NCBI RefSeq assembly: GCF_024362765.1
Contig: NZ_CP093302.1
Location: forward strand, 3,719,564-3,783,563
From: Alkalihalobacillus sp. LMS6
GTDB lineage: Bacteria; Bacillota; Bacilli; Bacillales; Bacillaceae_D
Direction: 5' to 3'
Length of the DNA: 64,000 bases
Made by a program: the position numbers and the translations under genes. The stretch's first letter is position 1. Every line of letters begins with the position of its first letter. The notes beneath the pieces are model-generated. The model was not told where the DNA came from. It saw only the letters and a program-made list of their open reading frames with translations, and searched no databases. Below, in pieces: positions 34,641-43,706 of this stretch.

Positions 34641-36263
34641 TTAATACGGGTCAGACGGTTGACTGTCTTGCTTCGCTTCGTCGACCTTTTGCTCTTTCCG
34701 ATCTTCCATACTTTCTCGTTCTTTCGTTATTGCTTCTTTCAGTCGCTTACCGTACTCCGCATCGGCTTCTGTTGTGTTTTTAATCATCTGTTCGCGGACT
34801 GCATCGTGAACATCAGCTAATGCACCAGACAAATTGGAGATTAATTCATCTTTTTCCCAATCTGCTAAGCGACGGTACGTCTCACCAGCCTGACCAAAGT
34901 TATTTGGTCGATCAATCGCTTCGCCTTTTACTTCGCCAGAGACATGAGGGGTATGATCTTTCTCTGTCTTCTCTGCTTCTTTTAATCCGCCAATCACTGA
35001 TGGTTCATAGTTAATGTGGGGATTGTTGCTTGGTGGTGAATCAACTTGATACGCCATTTGACCATCACGCTGGTTTGTTGCCACACGTTTTTTAGGTGCA
35101 TTGATTGGCAGCTGCAAGTAGTTCGCGCCAACACGATAACGCTGCGTATCCGAGTAAGAGAACGTACGCCCTTGCAATAGTTTATCATCAGAGAAATCTA
35201 AGCCGTCCACAAGGACACCTGTTCCAAAAGCGGCTTGCTCGACTTCAGCAAAGTAGTTCTCTGGGTTTTTATTTAAGACCATTTTACCGACTTTATGCCA
35301 TGGAAATTGATCTTTGTACCAGAGTTTTGTTGGATCGAGTGGATCAAAATCAAGATCAGGATGCTCGTGATCCTCAATAATTTGAACATATAGTTCCCAC
35401 TCTGGGTAATTGCCTTCTTTAATGGCTTCATATAAATCTTGTGTCGCATGGTTAAAGTTCTGACTTTGAATCTCATCCGCTTCTTTTTGCGTTAAATTTT
35501 TAATACCTTGTACAGGTTCCCAATGGTATTTCACAAGAACCGCTTTGCCTTCTTCATTCACCCAGCGATAGGCATGAACCCCAGAACCTTGCATATTCCG
35601 ATAGTTTGCCGGAATTCCCCAAGGAGAGAATAGGAACGTAATCATATGCGTAGCTTCTGGACTTGAGGAAACAAAGTCAAAGAAGCGCTCCATGCTTTGA
35701 CGGTTGGTTACTGGGTCTGGCTTAAACGCATGAACCATATCAGGGAATTTAAGTGGGTCACGAATAAAGAAAATCTTTAAATTGTTCCCGACTAAATCCC
35801 AGTTCCCATCTTCCGTATAAAATTTAACCGCAAATCCTCGTGGATCACGTAACGTTTCTGGTGAATGTGTGCCGTGTATAACAGTTGAAAATCGAACAAA
35901 AACCGGTGTTTGCACTTCTGTATTTGTGAAAACTTTTGCCCTCGTATACTTGGAAATGTCTTCGTCTCCTACTTTTCCATACGATTGAAAATACCCATGT
36001 GCTCCTGCGCCACGACCATGTACCACACGCTCAGGTACTCGTTCTCGGTCAAAGTGGCTTACTTTTTCTAAGAAATCATAGTTTTCAAGTGTTGTCGGCC
36101 CACGGTTTCCTACTGTTCGAACATTTTGATTGTCCTTTACAGGGTGACCTTGACGGTTAGTCAGCGTTTCGTCTTTTTCATTCGATGCTTTGCGCTGATC
36201 GAGAGAATCGCCTGCACCTGTCACACCTGTTCCAAATGAAGGGGACTTATGCTTTTCATCCAT
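34641..36263 (-). CDS. katX: Clade-3 type haem catalase, KatX-like
   Basis: 540 residues. The catalytic His is in [14 protein letters not shown] (about 82), the Asn in [14 protein letters not shown] and the proximal Tyr in [16 protein letters not shown] (about 372). [17 protein letters not shown] and the C-terminal extension are closer to B. subtilis KatX, the germinating-spore catalase, than to KatA as I remember them. The N-terminal 30 residues are extra polar sequence. It breaks down hydrogen peroxide. ATG 36263 follows AAAGGAGC. A SigF-like promoter candidate lies 35 bases upstream, consistent with forespore expression. Confidence 0.9.
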   Translation of the reverse strand: MDEKHKSPSFGTGVTGAGDSLDQRKASNEKDETLTNRQGHPVKDNQNVRTVGNRGPTTLENYDFLEKVSHFDRERVPERVVHGRGAGAHGYFQSYGKVGDEDISKYTRAKVFTNTEVQTPVFVRFSTVIHGTHSPETLRDPRGFAVKFYTEDGNWDLVGNNLKIFFIRDPLKFPDMVHAFKPDPVTNRQSMERFFDFVSSSPEATHMITFLFSPWGIPANYRNMQGSGVHAYRWVNEEGKAVLVKYHWEPVQGIKNLTQKEADEIQSQNFNHATQDLYEAIKEGNYPEWELYVQIIEDHEHPDLDFDPLDPTKLWYKDQFPWHKVGKMVLNKNPENYFAEVEQAAFGTGVLVDGLDFSDDKLLQGRTFSYSDTQRYRVGANYLQLPINAPKKRVATNQRDGQMAYQVDSPPSNNPHINYEPSVIGGLKEAEKTEKDHTPHVSGEVKGEAIDRPNNFGQAGETYRRLADWEKDELISNLSGALADVHDAVREQMIKNTTEADAEYGKRLKEAITKERESMEDRKEQKVDEAKQDSQPSDPY

Positions 36264-36297
36264 TTTACATACAGCTCCTTTATCATTCTTTCACATC

Positions 36298-36326
36298 TAT
36301 CTTTTCCAAATGAAGGTAGCTTATGC
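36298..36326 (-). promoter_or_regulatory. SigF-like promoter candidate for katX
   Basis: On the minus strand GCATA (36326-36322) and GGAAAAGATA (36307-36298) are separated by 14 bases. The -10 block matches 9 of 10 positions of GGnrAnAnTw. B. subtilis katX is a SigF gene. The spacer is one base short of typical. Confidence 0.42.
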
Positions 36327-36328
36327 AT

Positions 36329-36362
36329 AAAAAAAGCAAATCATCTAGTGATGATTTGCTTT
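36329..36362 (-). terminator. Terminator after the ABC exporter gene
   Basis: A perfect 13 bp stem (AAAGCAAATCATC / GATGATTTGCTTT) followed on the minus strand by seven T. Confidence 0.9.
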
Positions 36363-36371
36363 AATCGATCT

Positions 36372-38087
36372 TTATTGCTTAATTTGAATGCTGTTTAGTG
36401 TGGCAAACACACCATTTTGTTGAATTAGTTCTTCATACGTACCTTGTTCAACGATCCCGTCTTTTGTGACAACGACAATGTGGTCTGCATGACGAATTGT
36501 CGCTAGTCGGTGCGCAATGACAAGGGTCGTACGATCTTCTGCTAACTCTTTTAATGACTGCTGAATAAGCGCTTCAGTCTCTGTATCGAGTGCGGACGTC
36601 GCTTCATCCAAAATTAAAATTGGCGGATTCTTCAAGAATGTACGCGCAATCGCAATCCGTTGTTTCTGCCCGCCAGAGAGCTTAAGTCCACGCTGGCCAA
36701 TTTGCGTATCGTAGCCATTCGGAAGGGTTTCAACAAGTGCGTCTAAGTTTGCTAACTTAGCAGCATGATAAATCTCTTCATCCGTTGCATCTAAGTTTCC
36801 ATAACGAATGTTTTCACGCAACGTCCCGCTAAATAAGAACACGTCTTGCTGAACAATGCCGATTTGTGAACGCAATGACTGTTTTGTCATATCTGTTACG
36901 TCCATACCGTTAATCATGATGCTTCCACTATTAATATCGTAGAATCGCGGAATTAATGAACTGATCGTCGTTTTTCCTGCACCAGATGGTCCAACAAACG
37001 CGACAGTTTTTCCAGCCGGAATGTGCAAGTCGACATTTTCTAAAACAGGACGATTTTCTTCATAACCGAATGTCACATCGTTAAATTCAATCGCTCCATC
37101 AAGTACTGGCGCTGTTTTTGCCTGATCCTTATCAACAACGTCGACTTCTTCATCCATTAAGTCAGTAAAGCGTTTAAACCCTGCCATGCCTCTTGGATAA
37201 AGCTCAAGAATCGCACTAATTTTTTCAATTGGTTTAAACAAAATATTAATATAAAGAATAAAGAGCACGAATTCTCCTACATCAATCGTACCGACATATA
37301 ACAACCATGAACCGTAAATAAGCACTGAAAGAATCATCAAACGAGTCGCTAAGAAAATTCCTGAAGAGGTGTAGCCCATGACTTTATAGCCGCCTACTTT
37401 TGCGTTACGGTAGCGTTTGTTATTTTCACGGAACGTCTCTACTTCGTGGGCTTCATTTGTAAACGATTGAACAACACGCATACCTGACACGCTGTCTTCT
37501 ACCCGAGCATTTACATCGCCTATTTCTGTGTACATCTTTCTCCACGCTTTATTCATCTTAATATTCGTGTATGTAATTAAGGCAATTAAAATTGGAACAA
37601 AGATTAGTGCCACAAGTGCTAAGCTTGGATTAACGTAAAACATGATGCTAAATGCACCAACAAACGTCATGACCGCAATAAATAAATCTTCCGGTCCGTG
37701 GTGAGCAAGTTCACCAATATCAAACAAATCGTTCGTAATTCGACTAATAATATGCCCAGTCTTTGTATTATCGAAGAAACGAAACGACTGTCTTTGTACA
37801 CTTTCAAATAAATCCTGCCTCATATCAGTTTCAATGTTAATTCCAAGTTTATGACCAAGGAAATTTACATTGTACTGTAAGTATGCACTCACAAGATACG
37901 TTCCTAATAGGGCACCTGATACCCATACAACAGTTCCCCATTCTTGTTCTGGTAAGAGTGTATTAATAAACCACTGCACCACAAGCGGGAAAATTAAATC
38001 TAGAATTGCTACTACGATCGCGCTAAAGAAATCAATATAAAACAAGCGCTTATGCGGAACGTAGTAAGCAAAAAAGCGTTTTAACAT
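36372..38087 (-). CDS. Homodimeric ABC exporter (MsbA/Sav1866 type)
   Basis: 571 residues. A six-span type IV exporter domain (about 15-300) is fused to a complete ATPase. Walker A is GPSGAGKTT near residue 370, the signature is LSGGQKQRIAIARTF, Walker B is ILILDEATSALD and the H-loop is IAHR. It exports lipids or drugs; the substrate is not clear from sequence. It is monocistronic rather than one of a BmrC/BmrD-like pair, so it probably works as a homodimer. The ATG follows GAGTGAGG. Confidence 0.9.
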   Translation of the reverse strand: MLKRFFAYYVPHKRLFYIDFFSAIVVAILDLIFPLVVQWFINTLLPEQEWGTVVWVSGALLGTYLVSAYLQYNVNFLGHKLGINIETDMRQDLFESVQRQSFRFFDNTKTGHIISRITNDLFDIGELAHHGPEDLFIAVMTFVGAFSIMFYVNPSLALVALIFVPILIALITYTNIKMNKAWRKMYTEIGDVNARVEDSVSGMRVVQSFTNEAHEVETFRENNKRYRNAKVGGYKVMGYTSSGIFLATRLMILSVLIYGSWLLYVGTIDVGEFVLFILYINILFKPIEKISAILELYPRGMAGFKRFTDLMDEEVDVVDKDQAKTAPVLDGAIEFNDVTFGYEENRPVLENVDLHIPAGKTVAFVGPSGAGKTTISSLIPRFYDINSGSIMINGMDVTDMTKQSLRSQIGIVQQDVFLFSGTLRENIRYGNLDATDEEIYHAAKLANLDALVETLPNGYDTQIGQRGLKLSGGQKQRIAIARTFLKNPPILILDEATSALDTETEALIQQSLKELAEDRTTLVIAHRLATIRHADHIVVVTKDGIVEQGTYEELIQQNGVFATLNSIQIKQ

Positions 38088-38162
38088 ATTTACCTCACTC
38101 TCTGCCTAATCAGCAGACCCCTCCCTAATTTATCGGAAGGACGCCAAAAAAGCAAAGGTTAT

Positions 38163-38978
38163 TTACTGACAATACGGACAATAATACAATCTTCGTCCGT
38201 TTTTCATTATTTTTAAGATCGTTTCTCCACATGCATAGCATGGCTTGCCTTCACGATTAAACACATAGTGGCGATAATCACGGCGCTTCTTACCCGCACG
38301 CTTTAATTCATCTACTAGCAACGCTTCAACGGTAAGACCTTCCGTTTCATACGAACGTTCCGACAACGTAATGAGCGCTTCAGCCATCACTTCTTGCTCC
38401 GATTCCGAACAGTCTACAGGTCTTGCATCAGGTGAAATACCCGCTACATATAATAGCTCACTTCGTAAATAATTGCCATTCCCTGCTACAAAGCCTTGGT
38501 CGAGCAGTAAGGCGGCCCACGCTCGATTACGAAATGATTTTAATCTCATGCGTTCAAGAAGAGTCGTTGCCGTCACCTGATCAGACAAAACATCTGGTCC
38601 AGCCTTCATAATAAAAGGGTGTTGATCAAGCTCGTCCGTTTTCAACACCTCTATATCGGAAGCGCTATAAAGCAGCGCCGCTTGCTTCTCTGTATACAGC
38701 GCGAGTCGGAGTTGACGGTTTGTTTTTGGGTACGTATAAGACTTGCGAATCATCCATTTTCCATACAGTTGATTATGAGAATAAATGCTGTACCCATTTG
38801 AAAAATGAATCAGCATCGCTTTTCCTTTTGTGCGCACAGCCACTACATTTGCTGATGAAAGAGCCTCTTCATATTCTTGTAAATGCGGAAACGCAAACGA
38901 TATTTCCACAAGAGGTTGATTAGCAACCGCTTGCTCCACTTCAAATGCAGCTCGTCTTATTTCTGGACCTTCCGGCAT
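38163..38978 (-). CDS. nei: Endonuclease VIII-like DNA glycosylase (Nei/Fpg family)
   Basis: 271 residues. The start must be ATG 38978, because the enzyme needs Pro2 as N-terminal nucleophile (PEGPEIRRA, Glu3 acid). RNRAWAALLLDQGFVAGNGNYLRSELLY is the helix-two-turn-helix. The C-terminal zinc finger is CYAC..CPYC. PEIRRA after the start, rather than ELPEVE, points to Nei over MutM. It removes oxidised pyrimidines and nicks the abasic site. Its start is 33 bases beyond the murB stop, separated by a strong hairpin. Confidence 0.9.
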   Translation of the reverse strand: MPEGPEIRRAAFEVEQAVANQPLVEISFAFPHLQEYEEALSSANVVAVRTKGKAMLIHFSNGYSIYSHNQLYGKWMIRKSYTYPKTNRQLRLALYTEKQAALLYSASDIEVLKTDELDQHPFIMKAGPDVLSDQVTATTLLERMRLKSFRNRAWAALLLDQGFVAGNGNYLRSELLYVAGISPDARPVDCSESEQEVMAEALITLSERSYETEGLTVEALLVDELKRAGKKRRDYRHYVFNREGKPCYACGETILKIMKNGRRLYYCPYCQ

Positions 38979-38997
38979 TCTCATCACCTCTCGTAAG

Positions 38998-39031
38998 AAG
39001 ACCCTGTTAATTAATCATTAACAGGGTCTTT
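38998..39031 (-). terminator. Inverted repeat at the murB stop, no T-run
   Basis: A perfect 14 bp stem (AAGACCCTGTTAAT / ATTAACAGGGTCTT) with a 6-base loop contains the murB stop codon. It ends 20 bases before the nei start. On the minus strand the tail is CTTACGAG, so it may stall or stabilise RNA rather than terminate. Confidence 0.55.
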
Positions 39032-39946
39032 AAGATCTTCTCCTATTGTAATGACTTCGGTTTCCAACATCACGCCAAACGTTTCGTTTACTTTTTCTTG
39101 TACGTGACGAACAAGATTCATATAGTCGGACGCTGTTGAGCCATCAACATTCACAATAAAACCAGCATGTTTTTTTGATACTTCCGCACCACCAATACGC
39201 GTCCCTTGTAGACCACTTTCTTGAATCAGTTTTCCTGCAAACATCCCTGGTGGTCGCTTAAATACACTTCCACACGACGGATATTCAAGAGGTTGCTTTG
39301 TTTCCCGCGCGATTGTCAGTTCATCCATCTTCTGTTTAATCTGAACAACATCTCCTTTTTCAAGAGACATGGTTCCTTCCAAAGCAATGTATTGTTTTTT
39401 GGAGAACACACTTTTACGATAATCAAACTCAAATTCATCTTTTTCGAGTGTTAGAAAATCTCCTTCTTCCGTCAGCACAAGCACACGTTCCAATACGTCT
39501 GCAATTTGTCCACCGTACGCACCTGCGTTCATGTAAAAGGCGCCACCTACTGTGCCTGGAATGCCACATGCAAACTCAAGCCCTGTTAGGGATTCTGCTA
39601 ATGCTTCTCTTGAAGCGCCGATAATGGTCGCACCTGTTTGCGCGACTACCTTTGTATCCGTTATTTCAATGTTATTCAAATGTTTTAAGCAAAGCGTGAT
39701 GCCTCGAATTCCACCGTCTTTTACAATGACGTTCGACCCGTTTCCAAGTAACGTAACCGGAATATCGTTCCTGTGTGCAAACTTCAACACACGCTGCGTA
39801 TCATCGTAGGTCGTTGGCGTAATAAATAAATCCGCTAATCCACCCATTTGCGTATAGGTATGTTTATAAATTGGTTCATTTTGACGTACGGCATCATGAG
39901 GTAACTCTTGAATTAAAGCTTCACAACGTTGTATATATTCGTTCAT
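39011..39946 (-). CDS. murB: UDP-N-acetylenolpyruvoylglucosamine reductase MurB
   Basis: 311 residues from ATG 39946 (GAGG nine bases upstream; ATG 39952 is too close). FAD-binding blocks are LGNGSNVIVKDGGIRG and GIPGTVGGAFYMNAGAYGG. YRKSVFSKK has the conserved Tyr/Arg, YPSCGSVFKRPPG is the type IIb signature and the catalytic Glu is in LETEVITIG. It uses NADPH to make UDP-N-acetylmuramate for peptidoglycan. Unlike B. subtilis murB, it is not in the division cluster but next to nei, so it may be the stand-alone MurB copy seen in some bacilli. Confidence 0.95.
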   Translation of the reverse strand: MNEYIQRCEALIQELPHDAVRQNEPIYKHTYTQMGGLADLFITPTTYDDTQRVLKFAHRNDIPVTLLGNGSNVIVKDGGIRGITLCLKHLNNIEITDTKVVAQTGATIIGASREALAESLTGLEFACGIPGTVGGAFYMNAGAYGGQIADVLERVLVLTEEGDFLTLEKDEFEFDYRKSVFSKKQYIALEGTMSLEKGDVVQIKQKMDELTIARETKQPLEYPSCGSVFKRPPGMFAGKLIQESGLQGTRIGGAEVSKKHAGFIVNVDGSTASDYMNLVRHVQEKVNETFGVMLETEVITIGEDLKDPVND

Positions 39947-40103
39947 TATCATCGTCCTCTAATTTAAGGTCATCATCCACTTACTCTTCAAAACATTCGC
40001 CTATAGTAGCTATATGCATCTTTAGTGTGAATGTGCCCGATTTGGCTTTCTTTATGCATGAAAAGCCCATTCTTCATCTCTACATTATGACGTAAAATGA
40101 CTC

Positions 40104-40136
40104 AAAAAAACAGACCAAACGTGTATTTTGGTCTGT
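40104..40136 (-). terminator. Terminator after the flavin reductase-like gene
   Basis: ACAGACCAAA pairs with TTTGGTCTGT, with seven T on the minus-strand side. Confidence 0.85.
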
Positions 40137-40153
40137 GGTACCTATCTATTTCA

Positions 40154-40774
40154 TTAGTCAGGACGTTTTAACGAGAACAACTCTCCTAAGCCAGCGTAGT
40201 TCGGACCCGATAAACGAGCGACAGGATTCAATTGATCAGCCAGAACATAATTTTTTTCGTGGTCATACACACGTTCATCCAAATGCATCTCAATCACACG
40301 AACAATGAGTAAATCAAATGCTGTAACGCCATCATCATTTGCTATAGGAAGATGAGACTCTAGTTTACATTCAAATCGAATCAGTGCTTCTTTAATACCA
40401 GGAACGCGGACGCTTGTACTGTTCACAAGCGCTAAGTCCGTTAACTCAAGTTCACTTTCATCTGCTTTTAACGTCGCAGCCGTCTGATTCATCGCTTCCA
40501 CTAAAGATTCATCAACAACATGAATCACGAGTTCTTTATGCGTCACGACATTCCGCGCTGTATCTTTCATTTCGCCTTGTTTTCGACCAACAGCAATAGA
40601 AAGCAGAGGTGGATCACCTGCTAACATCGTGAAAAAGCTAAACGGCGCGGCATTAATCACATTCCCCTCTGTTGATTCCGTTGTGACAAATGCAATCGGG
40701 CGTGGGACGACAGCGCCACTCAACAGCTTATATCGTTCTTTAGCTGGTAAATCCATCAATGTTACGTTATGCAT
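40154..40774 (-). CDS. Flavin reductase-like FMN-binding protein
   Basis: 206 residues of the split-barrel flavin reductase family. It has the conserved VVPRPIAFVTTE start, INAAPFSFFTMLAGDPPLLSIAVG for FMN phosphate binding, and KDTARNVVTHKELVIHVVDE. B. subtilis YwrF is the likely relative. It may reduce FMN or protect a bound flavin; partner and substrate unknown. ATG 40774 follows AAAGGAGATGG. Monocistronic and divergent from the DUF421 gene. Confidence 0.85.
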   Translation of the reverse strand: MHNVTLMDLPAKERYKLLSGAVVPRPIAFVTTESTEGNVINAAPFSFFTMLAGDPPLLSIAVGRKQGEMKDTARNVVTHKELVIHVVDESLVEAMNQTAATLKADESELELTDLALVNSTSVRVPGIKEALIRFECKLESHLPIANDDGVTAFDLLIVRVIEMHLDERVYDHEKNYVLADQLNPVARLSGPNYAGLGELFSLKRPD

Positions 40775-40845
40775 GAACGTCCATCTCCTTTTTAGATAAA
40801 TAAATTTTTCTCAATTCGTTCATACTTTAATGGAGGTGATGTACG

Positions 40846-41490
40846 TTGGACCAGTTACTCTCCATCCTAATCAGAACGGTTATAATGTTTGTTGCGGTAT
40901 TAATATTCTTTCGATTAACAGGAAAAAAAGAACTTGGTGAAGTCAGTGTACTTGACGTCATTATTACATTAATGATCGCTGAATTAGCAGTTATCTTAAT
41001 TGATGATCCTGACTTGCCCCTTTATCGTGGGCTGGCACCTATTGCACTTTTAATTCTTTTACAACGAATTTTTGCTTATCTACAAGTGAAAAATCAAAAG
41101 TTTAGAGATCTAGTTGACGGCGAACCTGTCATTATCATTAAGGATGGCCAATTTTTACAAAAAAATCTTGAAAAACAAAACTATAATATTGATGATATCA
41201 TGTTACAGCTAAGAGATAAAAATGTTGCAGATGTCCAAGAAGTCGATTGGGCGATGCTTGAGGCATCAGGGACGTTGTCTATTTTCAAGAAAAACGACAA
41301 TACTCCGTTTACCCTCCCTTTAATTATGGATGGCGTATTACAAAAAGATCACCTTCAAATTCTTAACCTTACGGAAGATTGGGTGCGTCAACAGCTGAAA
41401 GTGAAGGGGATTGTTGCCGTTGAACATGTCTTTTACTGTAGTTATTTTAACAATACGTTTTCCGTTCAAAAAAAATCGGCTTCATCTTAA
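40846..41490 (+). CDS. DUF421 membrane protein (YetF/YrbG type)
   Basis: 214 residues from TTG 40846 after TGGAGGTGATG. Three N-terminal membrane spans (about 4-22, 35-52, 62-80) include RLTGKKELGEVSVLDVIITLMIAELAV. A cytosolic DUF421 domain follows with DGEPVIIIKDGQFLQKNLEKQNYNIDDIMLQLRDK. B. subtilis YetF-family proteins of this design act in spores and membranes, some with germinant-receptor stability. No catalytic role is known. 48 bases upstream of the lipid kinase gene. Confidence 0.87.
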   Translation: MDQLLSILIRTVIMFVAVLIFFRLTGKKELGEVSVLDVIITLMIAELAVILIDDPDLPLYRGLAPIALLILLQRIFAYLQVKNQKFRDLVDGEPVIIIKDGQFLQKNLEKQNYNIDDIMLQLRDKNVADVQEVDWAMLEASGTLSIFKKNDNTPFTLPLIMDGVLQKDHLQILNLTEDWVRQQLKVKGIVAVEHVFYCSYFNNTFSVQKKSASS

Positions 41491-41538
41491 GTTATTTACG
41501 CTTAGATCGGGTATACACGTTTATAGAGAGGTGAAGGA

Positions 41539-42438
41539 ATGACTACGTACAATAAAGCGTTACTTATATACAATCAAGAAGCTGGACAAGGAGATGCATC
41601 TGAGCTACTTGAAAAAATTGTCCCCAAATTAGCGCTGTCGATTAAAGAATTTACACTTCGTCAGACGGAGCAACAAGGGGATGCAGAGGATCTTTGCTCT
41701 AGATATGGCAGTGAAGTCGATTTGATTCTTATTATGGGTGGGGACGGTACGGTTCACGAATGTGTAAATGGTCTTATGCAACAATCAGGAAGACCAACTG
41801 TTGCTGTTTTACCTACTGGAACGTGTAATGATTTATCAAGGGCCTTGAACGCACCAACTCTTGACGAAGCTCTGGATGCCATTCTTGCTGGACATACGAC
41901 CGAGCTTGATATTATTGGTCAAAACGACCGCTATTTCAGTAATTTCTCAGGAGTTGGACTTATCACAGAAGCATCCAAAGAGATTGAGGAATCGACGAAA
42001 GACTCATTCGGTAAACTTGGCTATATTATAAGCGCCATTCGATCTTTAAAAGAACCGACAACGTTTACGTATGAAGTTGAAACGGATACAGGCGTAAAGA
42101 AAAGTGGAGAAGCCGTTATGATTCTGGCGATGAACGGACAATATATTGGCACAGTTGGACTTTTCGAGGATGTCATTTCTCTTGATGATGGACAACTCCA
42201 CCTTTTTATTATTAAAGAAGCCGGTTTAACACTAGTAAAAAATATGTACAATCAAGCACGAGCAGACGAAGGATGGCTTGATAATCCCGAACAATTAGAA
42301 ATGTTGAATGTTCAATCGTGTACAGTGAAGACGTCTCCGTCCCTTGATATCGACAGTGATGGTGAAAAAACAGATCAAACACCTGTTACGTATCAAATGC
42401 ACAAACAAGCATTATCATTTATTCATTATCAAGAATAG
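41539..42438 (+). CDS. Diacylglycerol/lipid kinase family protein
   Basis: 299 residues. The DAGK catalytic loop is LILIMGGDGTVHECVNGL (about 70-87) and the ATP-site block is VAVLPTGTCNDLSRALNAP. Asp/Glu residues near DSDGEKT in the C-terminal domain are usual. This is the YegS/BmrU/YtlR group, which phosphorylates lipid or undecaprenol-like alcohols. Unlike DgkB it is short in the metal site, so the substrate is unclear. ATG 41539 follows GAGGTGAAGG. Probably co-transcribed with the DUF421 gene. Confidence 0.88.
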   Translation: MTTYNKALLIYNQEAGQGDASELLEKIVPKLALSIKEFTLRQTEQQGDAEDLCSRYGSEVDLILIMGGDGTVHECVNGLMQQSGRPTVAVLPTGTCNDLSRALNAPTLDEALDAILAGHTTELDIIGQNDRYFSNFSGVGLITEASKEIEESTKDSFGKLGYIISAIRSLKEPTTFTYEVETDTGVKKSGEAVMILAMNGQYIGTVGLFEDVISLDDGQLHLFIIKEAGLTLVKNMYNQARADEGWLDNPEQLEMLNVQSCTVKTSPSLDIDSDGEKTDQTPVTYQMHKQALSFIHYQE

Positions 42439-42497
42439 ACACCTTTAGAAAGAGAGATGGCTCTCTAGTAAAGAGCTTAACGAATAGCTTGAAACAA

Positions 42498-42546
42498 AAA
42501 GAATCTTTACGAATGATTTTACTCACTCATAAAGATTCTTTTTTTA
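42498..42546. terminator. Bidirectional terminator after the lipid kinase
   Basis: AAAGAATCTTTA pairs with TAAAGATTCTTT across a 20-base loop. T-runs lie on the right and A-runs on the left, so it also serves the convergent frnE-like gene. Confidence 0.8.
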
Positions 42547-42552
42547 AGCCTT

Positions 42553-43236
42553 TTAACAACTTCCGTCAGAGCACGTGTCCCCTTGATTGATAACTTGAAT
42601 AGTTGAACCTTCTTCTTCTTTCACTTTCTGCAATACTTGCAGGAAGGCTTCCTTCGGCTGAGCGCCTGAAACCGCATATTTTCGATTAAATACGAAGAAA
42701 GGAACCCCTTGAACCCCAATCTGCGCTCCTTCTGCCTGTTCTTGCTCTACAGTATCTTTATAACGATCGCTGTCTAACACCCCATTCACTTCTTCTTTAG
42801 AAAGACCAACAGATGCTGCAATCTCCACTAAGGTATCGCGATCACCGACATAACGACCTTGAACAAAGTGGGCATCAAGTAGTTTTTCCATGACCTCACC
42901 CATCTTGCCTTGTTCTTTAGCAAGGTGGCTTAAACGGTGAGCATCTAGAGTATTAACAACACGAACTTGATCGAGCTTGTAATGAAGACCGACTTCTTCA
43001 GCTTGAGCAGTTACTTGACTGTTCATCTCTTTTGCCTTTGCTTCAGGCATATTGTATTTTTTAGCGAGAACCGACACCATCGACTCATTAGATTCTTTTG
43101 GTGCATTCGGATCAAGTTGAAAACTTTTAAACGTTACGTCTACATCCTCATCATATGCCTCTAAAGCTTGTTCAAATTTCCTCTTCCCAATATAACAAAA
43201 CGGACATGCAATATCCGACCAAATCTCTACGTTCAT
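42553..43236 (-). CDS. DsbA-family FrnE-like oxidoreductase (YwbO-like)
   Basis: 227 residues, cytosolic with no signal peptide. It begins VEIWSDIACPFCYIGKRKFE, giving the CPFC redox motif at about 11-14. VQGVPFFVFNRKYAVSGAQP carries the cis-Pro of the thioredoxin fold with the DsbA helical insert between. An extra C-terminal CSDGSC pair may assist. FrnE proteins are disulfide isomerases linked to oxidative stress tolerance. ATG 43236 follows GAAAGGGGCG. Monocistronic. Confidence 0.9.
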   Translation of the reverse strand: MNVEIWSDIACPFCYIGKRKFEQALEAYDEDVDVTFKSFQLDPNAPKESNESMVSVLAKKYNMPEAKAKEMNSQVTAQAEEVGLHYKLDQVRVVNTLDAHRLSHLAKEQGKMGEVMEKLLDAHFVQGRYVGDRDTLVEIAASVGLSKEEVNGVLDSDRYKDTVEQEQAEGAQIGVQGVPFFVFNRKYAVSGAQPKEAFLQVLQKVKEEEGSTIQVINQGDTCSDGSC

Positions 43237-43353
43237 CCTGGATTCGCCCCTTTCTCCTTATACGATATACCCATCGATAAACAAGTGCAATAATTGTGCT
43301 CTCCCATAGATTTCCTAACTTCAATAAAAAAAGTTTCAAAAAAAGTGATCCAA

Positions 43354-43382
43354 ATGACATTCTCCTGCGTTATCTCTATAAG
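43354..43382 (+). promoter_or_regulatory. Promoter of the tandem micro-peptide operon
   Basis: ATGACA and TATAAG with a 17-base spacer, each one mismatch from the SigA consensus. The first peptide start is 34 bases downstream with AAAGGAGGG. Confidence 0.65.
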
Positions 43383-43416
43383 TAAGAAAAACTGAACGAA
43401 AAAAGGAGGGAATCTC

Positions 43417-43482
43417 ATGTTCACAGACATTCTTATTCAAGCGTTTGAATCTGTTTCTAGCATCATCGGCACTCTAGGCTAA
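43417..43482 (+). CDS. Amphipathic micro-peptide 1 (21 residues)
   Basis: ATG 43417 follows AAAAGGAGGGAATCTC. The peptide begins MFTDILIQAF and ends SSIIGTLG. On a helical wheel Phe2, Ile5/Leu6, Ala9/Phe10, Val13, Ile16/17 and Leu20 line one face; Asp4, Gln8, Glu11, Ser12, Ser15 and Thr19 line the other. Net charge is about -2, with no Lys, Arg, Cys or signal peptide. It is the first of three 107-base tandem units. No known family was recognised. Layout suggests a secreted or membrane-active surfactant-like peptide, a leaderless bacteriocin or a toxin, in that order of plausibility only. Confidence 0.8.
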   Translation: MFTDILIQAFESVSSIIGTLG

Positions 43483-43523
43483 TTCCTTTAATCTCTAAAA
43501 ACTTTTTTCAGGAGGTGACTTTC

Positions 43524-43589
43524 ATGTTCACAGACATCCTTATTCAAGCGTTTGAATCGGTTTCTAGCATTATCGGCACTCTAGGCTAA
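43524..43589 (+). CDS. Amphipathic micro-peptide 2 (21 residues)
   Basis: ATG 43524 follows TCAGGAGGTGACTTTC. The amino acid sequence is identical to peptide 1. The three nucleotide differences are all silent, so duplication was followed by selection on protein sequence, or is very recent. It lies 41 bases after the stop of peptide 1 and is expected to share its transcript. Confidence 0.8.
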   Translation: MFTDILIQAFESVSSIIGTLG

Positions 43590-43630
43590 TTCCTTTAATC
43601 TCTAAAAACTTTTTTCAGGAGGTGGATCAA

Positions 43631-43696
43631 ATGCTCACAGATGTACTTACACAATTATTTGAATCAGTTTCTAGTATTGTGGGAACTCTTGGTTAA
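43631..43696 (+). CDS. Amphipathic micro-peptide 3 (21 residues)
   Basis: ATG 43631 follows TCAGGAGGTGGATCAA. It begins MLTDVLTQLF and ends SSIVGTLG. It differs from copies 1 and 2 at positions 2, 5, 7, 9 and 17 by hydrophobic or mild changes, but keeps the T-D, Q8, FESVSS core and GTLG end. Synonymous change is much greater than residue change (most codons differ at the third base), a sign of coding constraint. Followed by a terminator. Confidence 0.8.
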   Translation: MLTDVLTQLFESVSSIVGTLG

Positions 43697-43706
43697 TAGA
43701 TATGGA

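Noticed and set aside
43417-43696. CRISPR-like array
   Set aside because: Three units of 107 bases are regular but contain start codons, ribosome binding sites and silent differences; there are no short repeats with unique spacers.
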